Positions 1 through 8,148 of a stretch of 64,000 nucleotides of DNA are shown here, one piece after another. Location of the stretch: NCBI GenBank assembly GCA_003134965.1, contig PLDA01000003.1, forward strand, positions 806,001 to 870,000, read 5' to 3'. This stretch comes from Vulcanimicrobium winogradskyi. Lineage in GTDB: Bacteria; Vulcanimicrobiota; Vulcanimicrobiia; Vulcanimicrobiales; Vulcanimicrobiaceae. The position numbers and the translations under genes were made by a program. Under the pieces are notes generated by a model, which was not told where the DNA came from, ran no database searches, and saw nothing but the letters and a program-made list of their open reading frames with translations. Positions within the stretch are counted from its first letter, which is position 1; the number at the start of each line of letters is the position of its first letter.

Positions 1-783
1 GCGTTCTGCGGGTTCGTCCTGCTCAACGCGATCGTGCTCCCGTACGGAGCCTTGCTCGACGCCGCCTTCGTGAAGATCGCGCCGGCGCTGCCGACGTTCG
101 CCAACCTCACGCTCGCGCACGTACACTTCGTCTTCTTCCAGCTCGATGCCACCCCGGTCGCGCTCTGGAACACGATGATTCTGGCGCTGGGCGCAGCGAC
201 GATTGCGACCGCGCTCGCCTTCGTCGTCGGTTATCTGGTCGCCCGGCGCACCGTTCCGGGGTGGAACGTGCTGAGCTTCCTCGCGAGCGCCCCGATCGCG
301 ATCCCGAGCATCGTGCTCGGCGTCGGACTCTTTCTGGCGTACACGAGGCCGCCGCTGCTGCTGTTCGGAACGCTCTGGATCATGCTGATCGCGTTCGTCA
401 CGATCGAGTTTCCGGCGGCGTACCAGCAGCTCGTGGCGGTCGCGTCGTCGATCCACCCGGAGCTCGAAGAGGCAGGGCGGCTGCTGGGCGCAACCCCCCT
501 GCGCGTCCTGTGGGACATCACCGCGCCGCTCATGCGCAGCGGAATCGTCGCCGCCTGGTGCTTCGTCTTCATCGGCGCGATCCGCGAGATCTCCGCGGCG
601 ATCCTGCTGTTCACCGCACCGACGCGAACGATCGCCGTCGTGATCTACGATCTCAACGAATCCGGCGACACCGGCAGCATCGCCGTGCTGGGCTTGCTCC
701 TGATGATCGTCACCTTCGCCGTGCTGGCCCTCGCCAACCGCGTGCCCGTGATCACCACCGCGGCCGAAGAATACCGCGCGTGA
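1..783 (+). CDS. ABC transporter permease, iron(III)/AEP-type (5' partial)
   Basis: Inner-membrane permease of a binding-protein-dependent importer. The frame is open to the first base of the window, so the N-terminus lies outside; about 260 C-terminal residues are present. Several long hydrophobic segments are visible. The cytoplasmic coupling loop (EAA motif) is seen as EEAGRLLGATPLRVLWDITA, followed by the usual proline-containing helix. It overlaps the next gene by 4 bp (GTGA) and is followed by its ATPase and binding protein, so it belongs to one operon. The fold and partners match FbpB/PhnV-like permeases for ferric iron, aminoethylphosphonate or similar small anions. The substrate cannot be read from sequence; the embedded dehydrogenase and MmgE/PrpD genes suggest an organic acid. 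Confidence 0.88.
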   Translation, partial: AFCGFVLLNAIVLPYGALLDAAFVKIAPALPTFANLTLAHVHFVFFQLDATPVALWNTMILALGAATIATALAFVVGYLVARRTVPGWNVLSFLASAPIAIPSIVLGVGLFLAYTRPPLLLFGTLWIMLIAFVTIEFPAAYQQLVAVASSIHPELEEAGRLLGATPLRVLWDITAPLMRSGIVAAWCFVFIGAIREISAAILLFTAPTRTIAVVIYDLNESGDTGSIAVLGLLLMIVTFAVLALANRVPVITTAAEEYRA

Positions 784-1862
784 GCCGCCGGTTGCAGCTC
801 GGCGTCCTGCTCGGTGACGACATCGGGCTCGAGGTCGTCCCCGAAGCGGTCAAGGTCGTCGATGCGGCTGCGCGCGCAACGGGGCTCGCGATCGCGTGGA
901 GCGAGCTCCCGATCGGGCGCCGCGCATTCGACCGGCTCGGAACGACGCTGCCGAAGGGGACGCTCGAGACCCTCGAGCAGCTCGACGGTTGGATCCTGGG
1001 GCCGATCGGTCACCGCGAGTACCCGAAGGTTCCGGGCGCGATCAACCCGCATCCGATCCTGCGCAAACACTTCGACCTCTTCGCGAACATCCGGCCGGCG
1101 AAGTCGTATCCCACGCTGCCCAGCGTCCATCAAAACGTCGACCTCGTCATCGTCCGCGAGAACAACGAAGGGTTTCAGCCCGACCGCAACGTCGTCGCCG
1201 GCTCCGGCGAGTTCCGGCCGACCGACGACGTCACGATCTCCGTACGCGTCATCACGCGCGCCGGCTCGTCGAAAGTGGCGCGCGCCGCGTTCGAGCTGGC
1301 GCGGACGCGCCGCAAGAAGCTGGCCGCGATTCACAAGGACACGGTCTTCAAACTGGGTTGCGGAATGTTCGCCGAGGAATGCCGTGCGCTCGCAGCCGAG
1401 TATCCCGACGTCGCCTACGAAGAGGTCATCGTCGACACGTTCGCGATGCGCCTGGCGATGATGCCACAGGCCTACGACGTCGTCGTCACCACGAACCTGT
1501 TCGGCGACATCCTCAGCGACGAAGCTGCCGGACTGGTCGGCGGACTCGGTATGGCCCCCGCGCTCTCGGCAGGGCCGCGCCATGCGATGGCGCAGGCGAC
1601 GCATGGTTCCGCTCCGGACATCGCGGGGCGCAACGTCGCCAACCCCTATGCGATGATCGTCTCGGCGCAGATGCTGCTCGACTGGCTCGGCCGCACGAAG
1701 GCCGAGCCGCGCGCGACCGCCGCGGCGCGCGCGATCGAGCGCGCGGTCGATGCGACGATCGCAGCGCGAGACGCGCTGACCCGCGATCTCGGCGGCACCG
1801 CCACGACGCTCGAGATGGGCGACGCGATCGCCGCGCGCGCATCGAAAAACGGAGCGGTCTGA
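780..1862 (+). CDS. Isocitrate/isopropylmalate dehydrogenase family protein (tartrate-DH-like)
   Basis: NAD-dependent beta-decarboxylating dehydrogenase fold, 360 residues, the usual length for 3-isopropylmalate or tartrate dehydrogenases. Visible family signatures are the N-terminal GDDIGLEVVPEAVKV, the substrate loop with RENNEGFQ, the catalytic-lysine region (AAIHKDTVFKLG) and the metal/NAD signature NLFGDILSDEAAGLVGGLG. The GTG start at 780 overlaps the permease stop by 4 bp. Placement inside an ABC-import operon beside MmgE/PrpD, with no leucine-biosynthesis neighbours, argues for catabolism of an imported hydroxy-acid rather than leucine synthesis. That role is inference; LeuB function is not excluded. 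Confidence 0.8.
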   Translation: MSRRLQLGVLLGDDIGLEVVPEAVKVVDAAARATGLAIAWSELPIGRRAFDRLGTTLPKGTLETLEQLDGWILGPIGHREYPKVPGAINPHPILRKHFDLFANIRPAKSYPTLPSVHQNVDLVIVRENNEGFQPDRNVVAGSGEFRPTDDVTISVRVITRAGSSKVARAAFELARTRRKKLAAIHKDTVFKLGCGMFAEECRALAAEYPDVAYEEVIVDTFAMRLAMMPQAYDVVVTTNLFGDILSDEAAGLVGGLGMAPALSAGPRHAMAQATHGSAPDIAGRNVANPYAMIVSAQMLLDWLGRTKAEPRATAAARAIERAVDATIAARDALTRDLGGTATTLEMGDAIAARASKNGAV

Positions 1863-1866
1863 CGGC

Positions 1867-2877
1867 GTGGCGACGCTCGAACTGCGCACGGTGGTCAAAC
1901 GCTTCGGCGGCGTGCCGGTCGTCGACGGTGTCGATCTGACGATCCCCGACGGCGCGTTCGTCGCGCTGCTCGGGCCGTCGGGCTGCGGCAAGACGACGCT
2001 GTTGCGGCTCGTCGCGGGATTCCTGGCACCCGACGCCGGCGAGATCGCGGTCGGCGGCAGACGGCTCTCGGCGCCAGGCGCGGTCGTTCCACCCGAGCAG
2101 CGCGGGATGTCGATGATCTTCCAAAGCTATGCGTTGTGGCCGCACATGACCGTCGAACAAAATGTGGGGTACGGCCTGCGCCTGCGCCGCTTGCCGCGCG
2201 AGGAGATCGCCGGGCGGGTCGCGACGATCTGCACGGCGGTGCAGCTCGAGACGCTGATGAAGCGCTATCCCGGCGAGCTGTCCGGGGGACAGCAGCAGCG
2301 GGTCGCTCTGGCGCGCGCGCTCGTCGTCGAACCACAGACCTTACTGCTGGACGAGCCGCTCTCCAACCTCGACGCGAACCTGCGCGAGGAGATGCGCTTC
2401 GAGATCCGCCGCCTGCACGACGAGTTCCGCTATACGACCGTCTACGTCACCCACGATCAGGGTGAAGCGATGGCCACCGCCGATCTGATCGTCGTCCTGC
2501 GCGCCGGACGCGTCGAGCAGATCGGCACTCCGGAGGAGATCTACGGCCGGCCGCGCTCCGAGTTCGTGGCGCGCTTCGTCGGCGGCGCGAACGTGCTGCC
2601 GGGGCGGTTCGCCGGTCTCGACGCGCCGTTCTCGATCCGGCTCGAAGACGTCGCGATGTTCCCCGCAGCCCCGCCGAACGGCGGCTCACCGGTGGAGGGG
2701 ACGGTCGTGCGGCGCGTGTTCCTGGGCAGCGCACGCGACTACGTCGTCGAAGCCGGTGGCGAACTGATCCGCATCACGACGCCGCCGCAGGTCGACGTCC
2801 AGCCCGGCGAACGGGTCTGGCTCGGCTTTCCGCCCGAGCGTTGCCACCGTCTCGAACCCGTCTCTTCTGGAGGATAG
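1867..2877 (+). CDS. ABC transporter ATP-binding protein (PotA/FbpC type)
   Basis: Cytoplasmic ATPase of the importer, 336 residues. Walker A is GPSGCGKTT near residue 36, the signature LSGGQQQR near 138, and Walker B LLLDEP near 159, followed by an H-loop in VTHDQGEA. A C-terminal extension of about 100 residues fits the TOBE domain typical of the spermidine/iron/maltose ATPase subfamily. The start is GTG, 4 bp after the dehydrogenase stop. It belongs to the same operon as the upstream permease and downstream binding protein and should energise them. Family assignment is secure; substrate is not. Confidence 0.92.
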   Translation: MATLELRTVVKRFGGVPVVDGVDLTIPDGAFVALLGPSGCGKTTLLRLVAGFLAPDAGEIAVGGRRLSAPGAVVPPEQRGMSMIFQSYALWPHMTVEQNVGYGLRLRRLPREEIAGRVATICTAVQLETLMKRYPGELSGGQQQRVALARALVVEPQTLLLDEPLSNLDANLREEMRFEIRRLHDEFRYTTVYVTHDQGEAMATADLIVVLRAGRVEQIGTPEEIYGRPRSEFVARFVGGANVLPGRFAGLDAPFSIRLEDVAMFPAAPPNGGSPVEGTVVRRVFLGSARDYVVEAGGELIRITTPPQVDVQPGERVWLGFPPERCHRLEPVSSGG

Positions 2878-2881
2878 CGCG

Positions 2882-3928
2882 ATGTTTCGGAGTCTGCTTC
2901 GGTTTATCGGCTGCACGGCGGGGGCCGCGATCGTGCTGGCGGCGCTCGCTCCGGCGCGCGTCTCGCCGGCATCGTTCACCGTCCCCGACGTCGCCAAGGC
3001 GAAGGCCGAAGGTTTGGTCGTCTTCTACACGTCGGTCGACGTGAGCGTCGCCGAACGCCTCGCACGCGACTTTCAAGCGAAGTACGGGATCAAGGTGCAG
3101 GTCGAGCGGACCGGTAGCGAGCGCGTGTTCCAGCGCATCGGCCAGGAGATGGGCAGCAACCTGCACGTCGTCGACGTCGTCAACACCTCGGACGCGGCGA
3201 ACTTCCTGGTCTGGAAGAACAGCGGCTGGCTCGCGAGCGTCCGCTTCGAAGAGATCGAGCGCTATTGGCCGCCGCAGTTCCGCGACCGCGACGGGACGTT
3301 CGCGACGTGGCGCGCGACGCTCTCGCCGATCGCCTACAACGCATCGCTGGTGAAGCCGGCGGAAGCGCCGAAGACCTGGGCCGATCTGCTCCAGCCGCAG
3401 TGGAAGGGCAAGCTCGTCAAAGCGCATCCCGCGTACAGCGGGAGCGAGATGACCGCCGACTACGAGCTGATGAAGGCCTTCGGCTGGACGTACCTGCAAA
3501 AGCTGGGCGATCAAAAAGTCATGCAGGTCCAGTCGTCGACCGAGCCTCCGAAGGTGCTCAGCCGCGGGGAACAGCCCGTCATGGCAGGGGGCAACGAGTA
3601 CGTCATCTTCCAGCTGCAGTCGCAAGGCAGCCCGCTCGTCCTGGTGTATCCGCCCGAGGGAACGCCGTTCGAGACCTCGCCCGCCGCGATCTTCAAGGAC
3701 GCGCCGCACCCCAACGCAGCACGCCTCTTCTACCAGTATTTGTTCAGCCGGGAGACGCAGCAATTGCTGGTCGAGTTCGGCGGGCTGCGCTCGGTACGCG
3801 CAGGCTTGAAGGAGCCGGCGAATCGCATCCCGATCACCCGCATCCGGCTCTTCCACGACGACCCGCAGGGCGTGCTCAAGACGAGCGACGAGATGAAGAC
3901 GAAATATGCGCAGTACTTCGGCACCTGA
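2882..3928 (+). CDS. ABC transporter extracellular solute-binding protein (family 1, FbpA/PhnS-like)
   Basis: Periplasmic ligand-binding protein, 348 residues. A signal peptide is evident (basic start, hydrophobic core, cleavage near residue 30). The mature part begins with the class signature for capturing small anions (EGLVVFYTSVDVSVAERL) and contains the hinge region WKNSGWLA and the late motif GGNEYVIFQLQSQGSP. A GGAGG Shine-Dalgarno at 2869-2873 is 8 bp upstream of the ATG. It completes the importer with the preceding permease and ATPase. The ligand could be ferric iron or a carboxylate; the neighbouring catabolic genes favour the latter, as inference. Confidence 0.88.
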   Translation: MFRSLLRFIGCTAGAAIVLAALAPARVSPASFTVPDVAKAKAEGLVVFYTSVDVSVAERLARDFQAKYGIKVQVERTGSERVFQRIGQEMGSNLHVVDVVNTSDAANFLVWKNSGWLASVRFEEIERYWPPQFRDRDGTFATWRATLSPIAYNASLVKPAEAPKTWADLLQPQWKGKLVKAHPAYSGSEMTADYELMKAFGWTYLQKLGDQKVMQVQSSTEPPKVLSRGEQPVMAGGNEYVIFQLQSQGSPLVLVYPPEGTPFETSPAAIFKDAPHPNAARLFYQYLFSRETQQLLVEFGGLRSVRAGLKEPANRIPITRIRLFHDDPQGVLKTSDEMKTKYAQYFGT

Positions 3929-5282
3929 GCCGGTGTCCGGCGTCGCCGGTGGATTCGCCGCCGGGATCGGTGCGCTCGCACGCGCACCGCTTCCGCCGCC
4001 GATCGCGCACGAGGCGAAACGCGCGCTCGCGAACGTGCTCGGCTTGGCGATCGGCGCCGCGCATCACCCCGGCGTCGACGCGATCCTCGGCACCGCACGC
4101 CTGCTCGGCGGCCCGCCGGCGGCAACGACCCCCGGGCGCGTGGAACGCGTCGATGCGCACTTCGCGGCGCTTGCCGCCGGCTTCGCCGCGCACGTCGACG
4201 ACTTCGACGACACGCATCTGGCGACGGTCATCCATCCCGGCGCCGCCTGCATGGCGGTGCTCGTCGCGCTCGCCGAGGAGACGACGCCGAGCGGGCACGG
4301 CGCGTTGATCGCGTTCGCGCTCGGCTGCGAGGCGCAGCTGCGCGCAGGGGTCGCGATCTCTCCGGAACACTACGACCGCGGCTGGCACATCACGGGCACC
4401 TGCGGCGTCGTCGGCGCGGCGGTGACCGCCGCGCTGCTGCTCGGCTTCGACGATGCGAGCCTCGCGCGCGCGGTGCGGCTCTCGATGACGATGCCGCTCG
4501 GCCATCGTGAGGCCTTCGGGACGATGGCGAAAGCGTTCCACCCCGGGAAAGCCGCGGCGAACGGGATCTTGGCGGCGCGGCTCGCCGCTCAGGGCGCCGA
4601 CGCGCCGGCCGACGTCGTCGAGCACGCGCGGGGCTTCGCCGCCGCCCTCTCGACGCGCTTTGACGCCGCCCCGATGCTCGACGATCTCGGCACGCGCTGG
4701 GAGCTTGCGGACAACACGTACAAGCCGTATCCGTGCGGGATCGTCGCGCATCCGTCGATCGATGCCGCGCTTGCGCTGCGCGAACGCATCGAACCCGATA
4801 CGATCGCGGAGCTGCGCGCGCATTGTCACCCGCTCGTTCCCGAGCTGATGGGAAACCCCGATCCGCAGGACGGACTCGAGGCACGCTTCAGCGCGATCCA
4901 TGGGATCGCGGCGGCGCTGTGCGACGGCCGTGTCGGCCTGCCGCAATACGAGCCCGAGCGCGTTCGGCGTGATGACGTACGGAAGCTCCGCGCGAAGACG
5001 ACGCTCGTCGCGAGCCCGGACGTCGCGCGCGACGCGGCGACGCTCGAAGCGCGATTGCACGACGGAACGACCGTCGAGGAGCGGGTCGCGCACGCACGCG
5101 GGAGCATGGCGCGCCCGCTGACCGACGCCGAGCTCTTCGCAAAGGTGCGGCTGTTGGTCGAGCCGCGGCTCGGCGAACGTGCCGGACGCCGGCTCGTCGA
5201 CGCCGTCCTGGCGATCGAAGACGCTGCGGTGCTCGACGCCGTGATCCTGTTCGCGGTACCCGAGGTGAACGCGCGTGTCTAG
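3906..5282 (+). CDS. MmgE/PrpD family protein
   Basis: Member of the 2-methylcitrate dehydratase / aconitate decarboxylase / iminodisuccinate epimerase superfamily, 458 residues, full length. Family landmarks are the early H-V-D-D-F-D-D-T-H motif near residue 98, AFALGCEAQLR, the WHITGTCGVVGAA segment and the AFHPGKAAANG motif that precedes the small alpha/beta domain. The ATG at 3906 overlaps the binding-protein gene by 23 bp; an in-frame GTG at 3933 would start the protein 9 residues later, just after the upstream stop. It probably acts on the compound delivered by the transporter (dehydration, decarboxylation or epimerisation of a di- or tricarboxylate). The exact reaction is unknown. Confidence 0.82.
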   Translation: MRSTSAPEPVSGVAGGFAAGIGALARAPLPPPIAHEAKRALANVLGLAIGAAHHPGVDAILGTARLLGGPPAATTPGRVERVDAHFAALAAGFAAHVDDFDDTHLATVIHPGAACMAVLVALAEETTPSGHGALIAFALGCEAQLRAGVAISPEHYDRGWHITGTCGVVGAAVTAALLLGFDDASLARAVRLSMTMPLGHREAFGTMAKAFHPGKAAANGILAARLAAQGADAPADVVEHARGFAAALSTRFDAAPMLDDLGTRWELADNTYKPYPCGIVAHPSIDAALALRERIEPDTIAELRAHCHPLVPELMGNPDPQDGLEARFSAIHGIAAALCDGRVGLPQYEPERVRRDDVRKLRAKTTLVASPDVARDAATLEARLHDGTTVEERVAHARGSMARPLTDAELFAKVRLLVEPRLGERAGRRLVDAVLAIEDAAVLDAVILFAVPEVNARV

Positions 5283-5985
5283 GGCAGCGGTCGGCGCGTC
5301 GGAGGCCGTGGCAACCTTCGTTGCCGGTCGGCACGCGGGCCCCGAGTTCGACGATGCGCTAGGGACGGCACGCGCCCGTTTGATCGCAGCGCTCACGGCG
5401 CTGCAGACGCCGACTGCGACCTCGGAGCTCGCCTCGCGCGCGCTCGCGTCCTACGGAACGCCGCTACGCCGCGTGTTCGCGGAGGCGACCACGCTTGCGG
5501 CCGCGGCACGCGGCGACGCGCCGATCGTCGCCGCCGCGCTGGCGTCGAGCGAGCTGGCGGGGCGCGGCGAGACGGACGTCATCGAAGCGATCGCGGTCGG
5601 TCGAGAAGTCGCCGCGCGCCTGGAGCGCGCGCTGAGCCTCGACGCGCCGTGGAACGCGACGGCCGTGGTCGCCGGGATCGGGGCCGCGGCTGCGGCCGCG
5701 CGCGCGATGGGGCTCGACGTCGACGCCGCGCGACACGCGATCGGCCTCGCGGCGACGCAAGCCGCAGGGCTGGGTGTCGTCGACGGAACGCCGGCCGACG
5801 CGCTCGCGTGCGGCAAGGCGGCCGCGGACGCCGTCGAAGCCGCGCTCCTCGCACGACACGGTTTTACTGCCGCGTCCGCGTCGCTCGAAGGCAGGCGCGG
5901 ACTCGCCGCGCTGATGGCCTCGAACGTCGACGAAGCCGCGCTGTGCGACGACCTCGGCCGGCGCTGGATCTCCGCCGAGCGCTAA
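5275..5985 (+). CDS. Truncated MmgE/PrpD paralogue (helical domain only)
   Basis: 236 residues resembling only the N-terminal helical part of MmgE/PrpD proteins: GREVAARLERAL, the WNATAVVAGIGAAAAAARAMG helix, the AIGLAATQAAGL helix and GTPADALACGKAAADAVEAA match successive blocks of the family. The alpha/beta domain that normally follows is missing. The aspartate/histidine-rich motif near the start of its full-length neighbour is also absent. The GTG start overlaps that neighbour by 8 bp and is preceded by GAGGTGA at good spacing, so it is expressed as a separate subunit. It may form a hetero-oligomer with the 458-residue protein; a catalytically dead remnant is the alternative. Confidence 0.65.
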   Translation: MSRAAVGASEAVATFVAGRHAGPEFDDALGTARARLIAALTALQTPTATSELASRALASYGTPLRRVFAEATTLAAAARGDAPIVAAALASSELAGRGETDVIEAIAVGREVAARLERALSLDAPWNATAVVAGIGAAAAAARAMGLDVDAARHAIGLAATQAAGLGVVDGTPADALACGKAAADAVEAALLARHGFTAASASLEGRRGLAALMASNVDEAALCDDLGRRWISAER

Positions 5986-5986
5986 C

Positions 5987-6451
5987 TCAGGCGGCGCGCC
6001 CGGGGCGGAACCGCAGCGCGACGCCGTTCATGCAGTAGCGCAGCCCGGTCGGCTTCGGACCGTCATCGAAGACATGCCCGAGATGGGAGTCGCAGCGCCG
6101 GCAGCGCACTTCGTCGCGGACCATCAGCAGCGACGTGTCGCTCTTGGTCACGACCGCGTTCGGAAGCGGGGCCCAGAAGCTCGGCCAGCCCGAACCGCTG
6201 TCGTACTTGGTCTTCGACGAGAACAGCGGCAGATTGCAGGCGCCGCATGCGTACGTGCCGGGGCGCTTCTCGTCGTCGAGCGGGCTGGAGAACGGGCGCT
6301 CGGTGCCCGCATGGCGCAGCACTTCGTATGACTCCGCCGGGAGCAGCTTGCGCCACTCTTCGTCCGAATGCGTGACCTGGGCGGCGCGGGCGACGCCGGG
6401 TCCGGCCAGGACCAGGCCGGCGATCGCGGTGAGGACGGTACTGCGCTTCAT
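5987..6451 (-). CDS. msrB: Peptide-methionine (R)-S-oxide reductase, exported
   Basis: Reduces methionine-R-sulfoxide in oxidised proteins. From the ATG at 6451 the protein is 154 residues with a hydrophobic N-terminal signal ending in GVARA near residue 23, so it probably acts outside the cytoplasm. Two CxxC pairs (Cys69/72 and Cys117/120) form the structural zinc site. GSGWPSFW and the RYCMNG motif carry the active-site region, with catalytic Cys140. An upstream TTG at 6472 is possible but would spoil the signal peptide. It faces the MmgE paralogue tail to tail, 1 bp apart. Catalytic residues are intact, with ordinary cysteine and not selenocysteine. Confidence 0.92.
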   Translation of the reverse strand: MKRSTVLTAIAGLVLAGPGVARAAQVTHSDEEWRKLLPAESYEVLRHAGTERPFSSPLDDEKRPGTYACGACNLPLFSSKTKYDSGSGWPSFWAPLPNAVVTKSDTSLLMVRDEVRCRRCDSHLGHVFDDGPKPTGLRYCMNGVALRFRPGRAA

Positions 6452-6498
6452 CGTAACAACACCATACCGCAACGCCCGCCGGATGTCGGTAGGCGGGC

Positions 6499-8028
6499 TT
6501 ACTTCGCGGCCGCCGGCGCCGGATCAGGGGCGAGCGGGTTCGGATCGAACACCTCGGCGCCCGCGATCGAGCCGTCGTCGTCCACGCTGAACAGATACAG
6601 CAGCGTACGCTGCGGCGTCTGCAGCAGGTACTGGTAGCTCGAGGTCGGCGCCCGGCGGTCGACGTTCACGAGCCGGTACGTGCGCGGTCCGAAGCGGGCG
6701 AGATCGCGCAGCGCCGCCTGGTATCGCGGCTGGCGGAGTATCGCACGCGCGGAAGGCCGCAGCTTCGCCAGGTCGACGGTCCCGGCGACGGCGTCGTCGA
6801 GCCACCGCCGAGCGAGCGCGTCCAGCTCCGGCTTGGAGTACGCGATCCGGGCCGGAGAGGCCGACGGTGCGGGTGAGGGCGCGTTCGCCGGCGGTGGTGT
6901 TGGGCTCGGAGGCGTGACGACCACCCGGTATAGCGCGTTCATGACCGCGTTGTACGAGGCGGGCTCTTGATTCGTCAGGACGATGACGTCGATGCCGTCC
7001 TCGACGAAGCGCGCATCCTGCGTTCCGAAGCCCGTCGTGTCGCCGCCGTGCAGCACGACGTGCTTGCCGCCGGGGAGCGACCGCATGAACAGCCCGAAAC
7101 CGTAATTCGTGTCGGTGCCGTCGGCGAGCTTGAACGTCGTGTGCATCATCTCGCGTGAAGCCGGCGTGAGCAGCGTTCCGCGGTCGATCGCGTTGTTCCA
7201 CTTCTCGAGATCGGCGACGGTGCTCTCGATCGCGCCGGCACCAGAGAACCAGGTGTAGTCGAGATGCGCTTCGTGCTCTTGCTCGCCCATCGCGAACCGG
7301 GTGTACCCGGTGGCGCGATTCGATTCGACGAGCTGCTGATCTTCGTAGCGCGTGCGCGTCATGCCGAGCGGGTCGAAGATGCGCGCCCGCAGGAACTCGC
7401 TGTAGCTCATCCCGGAGAGCTTCTCGATGATTCTCGCCAGCATGACGAAGGCCGTGTTCGAATACTGCCACTTGGTCCCAGGCTTGAAGCCGAGCGGGCG
7501 GCTGACGACCGTCTCGAGGATTTCGTCGTTCGTCGCGGGACGCGCGCCGAGCCGATCGATATCGTCGATCTCGGTGAACTCGGCGTAGCCGCCGGTGTGC
7601 GTCAGCAGGTTTCGGATCAGCACCTCGTTCCCGTGCGGGATCCCGGGGAGATACCGGCCGACCGGCGCATCGACGTCCAGCTTTCCCTCGTCGCGCAGCA
7701 TCAAGATCGCCGCCGCGGTGAACTGCTTCGTGTTCGAACCGATCCCGTACATCGTGTCGGCGTCCGCCGGAACCTTGTCGTCGAGGTTGCGATACCCGTA
7801 GGCCTTGGCGAAGACGAGCCGGCCGTTCTTGGCGATCCCGATCGCGACCGAAGGCGTCGCCTTCCGCTCGATCACGGTCGATGCGATCTTGTCGATCGCG
7901 GCGACCTCCGACGGGGTAAGCTCAGCGAGCGCCGCGGACCCGGCCGGCGCGGATTGCTGCGCCGACGCGCCCGAGGCGACGACGAGGAGCGCGGTCAACA
8001 CCGCAGCTCCGAACCGGAGAACCGTCAT
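6499..8028 (-). CDS. Secreted serine hydrolase, class C beta-lactamase fold
   Basis: Penicillin-binding-protein-like hydrolase (Pfam beta-lactamase type), 509 residues from the ATG at 8028, which has GGAGG two bases upstream (short spacing). A signal peptide ends near ASA-Q24. The active-site triad motifs are S98-N-T-K101 (SxxK), Y189-S-N191 (YxN) and a C-terminal HGGDTTGF in the KTG position. The last roughly 130 residues form an additional region after a proline-rich linker. Family members include D-aminopeptidases, esterases and carboxypeptidases; substrate cannot be assigned. It is divergent from the methylmalonyl-CoA mutase gene, with about 120 bp between starts. Confidence 0.85.
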   Translation of the reverse strand: MTVLRFGAAVLTALLVVASGASAQQSAPAGSAALAELTPSEVAAIDKIASTVIERKATPSVAIGIAKNGRLVFAKAYGYRNLDDKVPADADTMYGIGSNTKQFTAAAILMLRDEGKLDVDAPVGRYLPGIPHGNEVLIRNLLTHTGGYAEFTEIDDIDRLGARPATNDEILETVVSRPLGFKPGTKWQYSNTAFVMLARIIEKLSGMSYSEFLRARIFDPLGMTRTRYEDQQLVESNRATGYTRFAMGEQEHEAHLDYTWFSGAGAIESTVADLEKWNNAIDRGTLLTPASREMMHTTFKLADGTDTNYGFGLFMRSLPGGKHVVLHGGDTTGFGTQDARFVEDGIDVIVLTNQEPASYNAVMNALYRVVVTPPSPTPPPANAPSPAPSASPARIAYSKPELDALARRWLDDAVAGTVDLAKLRPSARAILRQPRYQAALRDLARFGPRTYRLVNVDRRAPTSSYQYLLQTPQRTLLYLFSVDDDGSIAGAEVFDPNPLAPDPAPAAAK

Positions 8029-8148
8029 GTCCTCCGGATACGCGGGAGCGCAGCCGAAGTTCCTCCGCCCGCCGGGCGCTCGTCGATCAGTTCCACCGCA
8101 CGGCGGCCGGAGGTGGGAGGCGCCGGTAGGGGACCGAACTGAGCCTCC

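Noticed and set aside
645..1991. 448-codon open frame on the minus strand
   Set aside because: It is the complement of the dehydrogenase gene, made of Arg/Asp/Val-rich low-information sequence typical of shadow frames in high-GC DNA.
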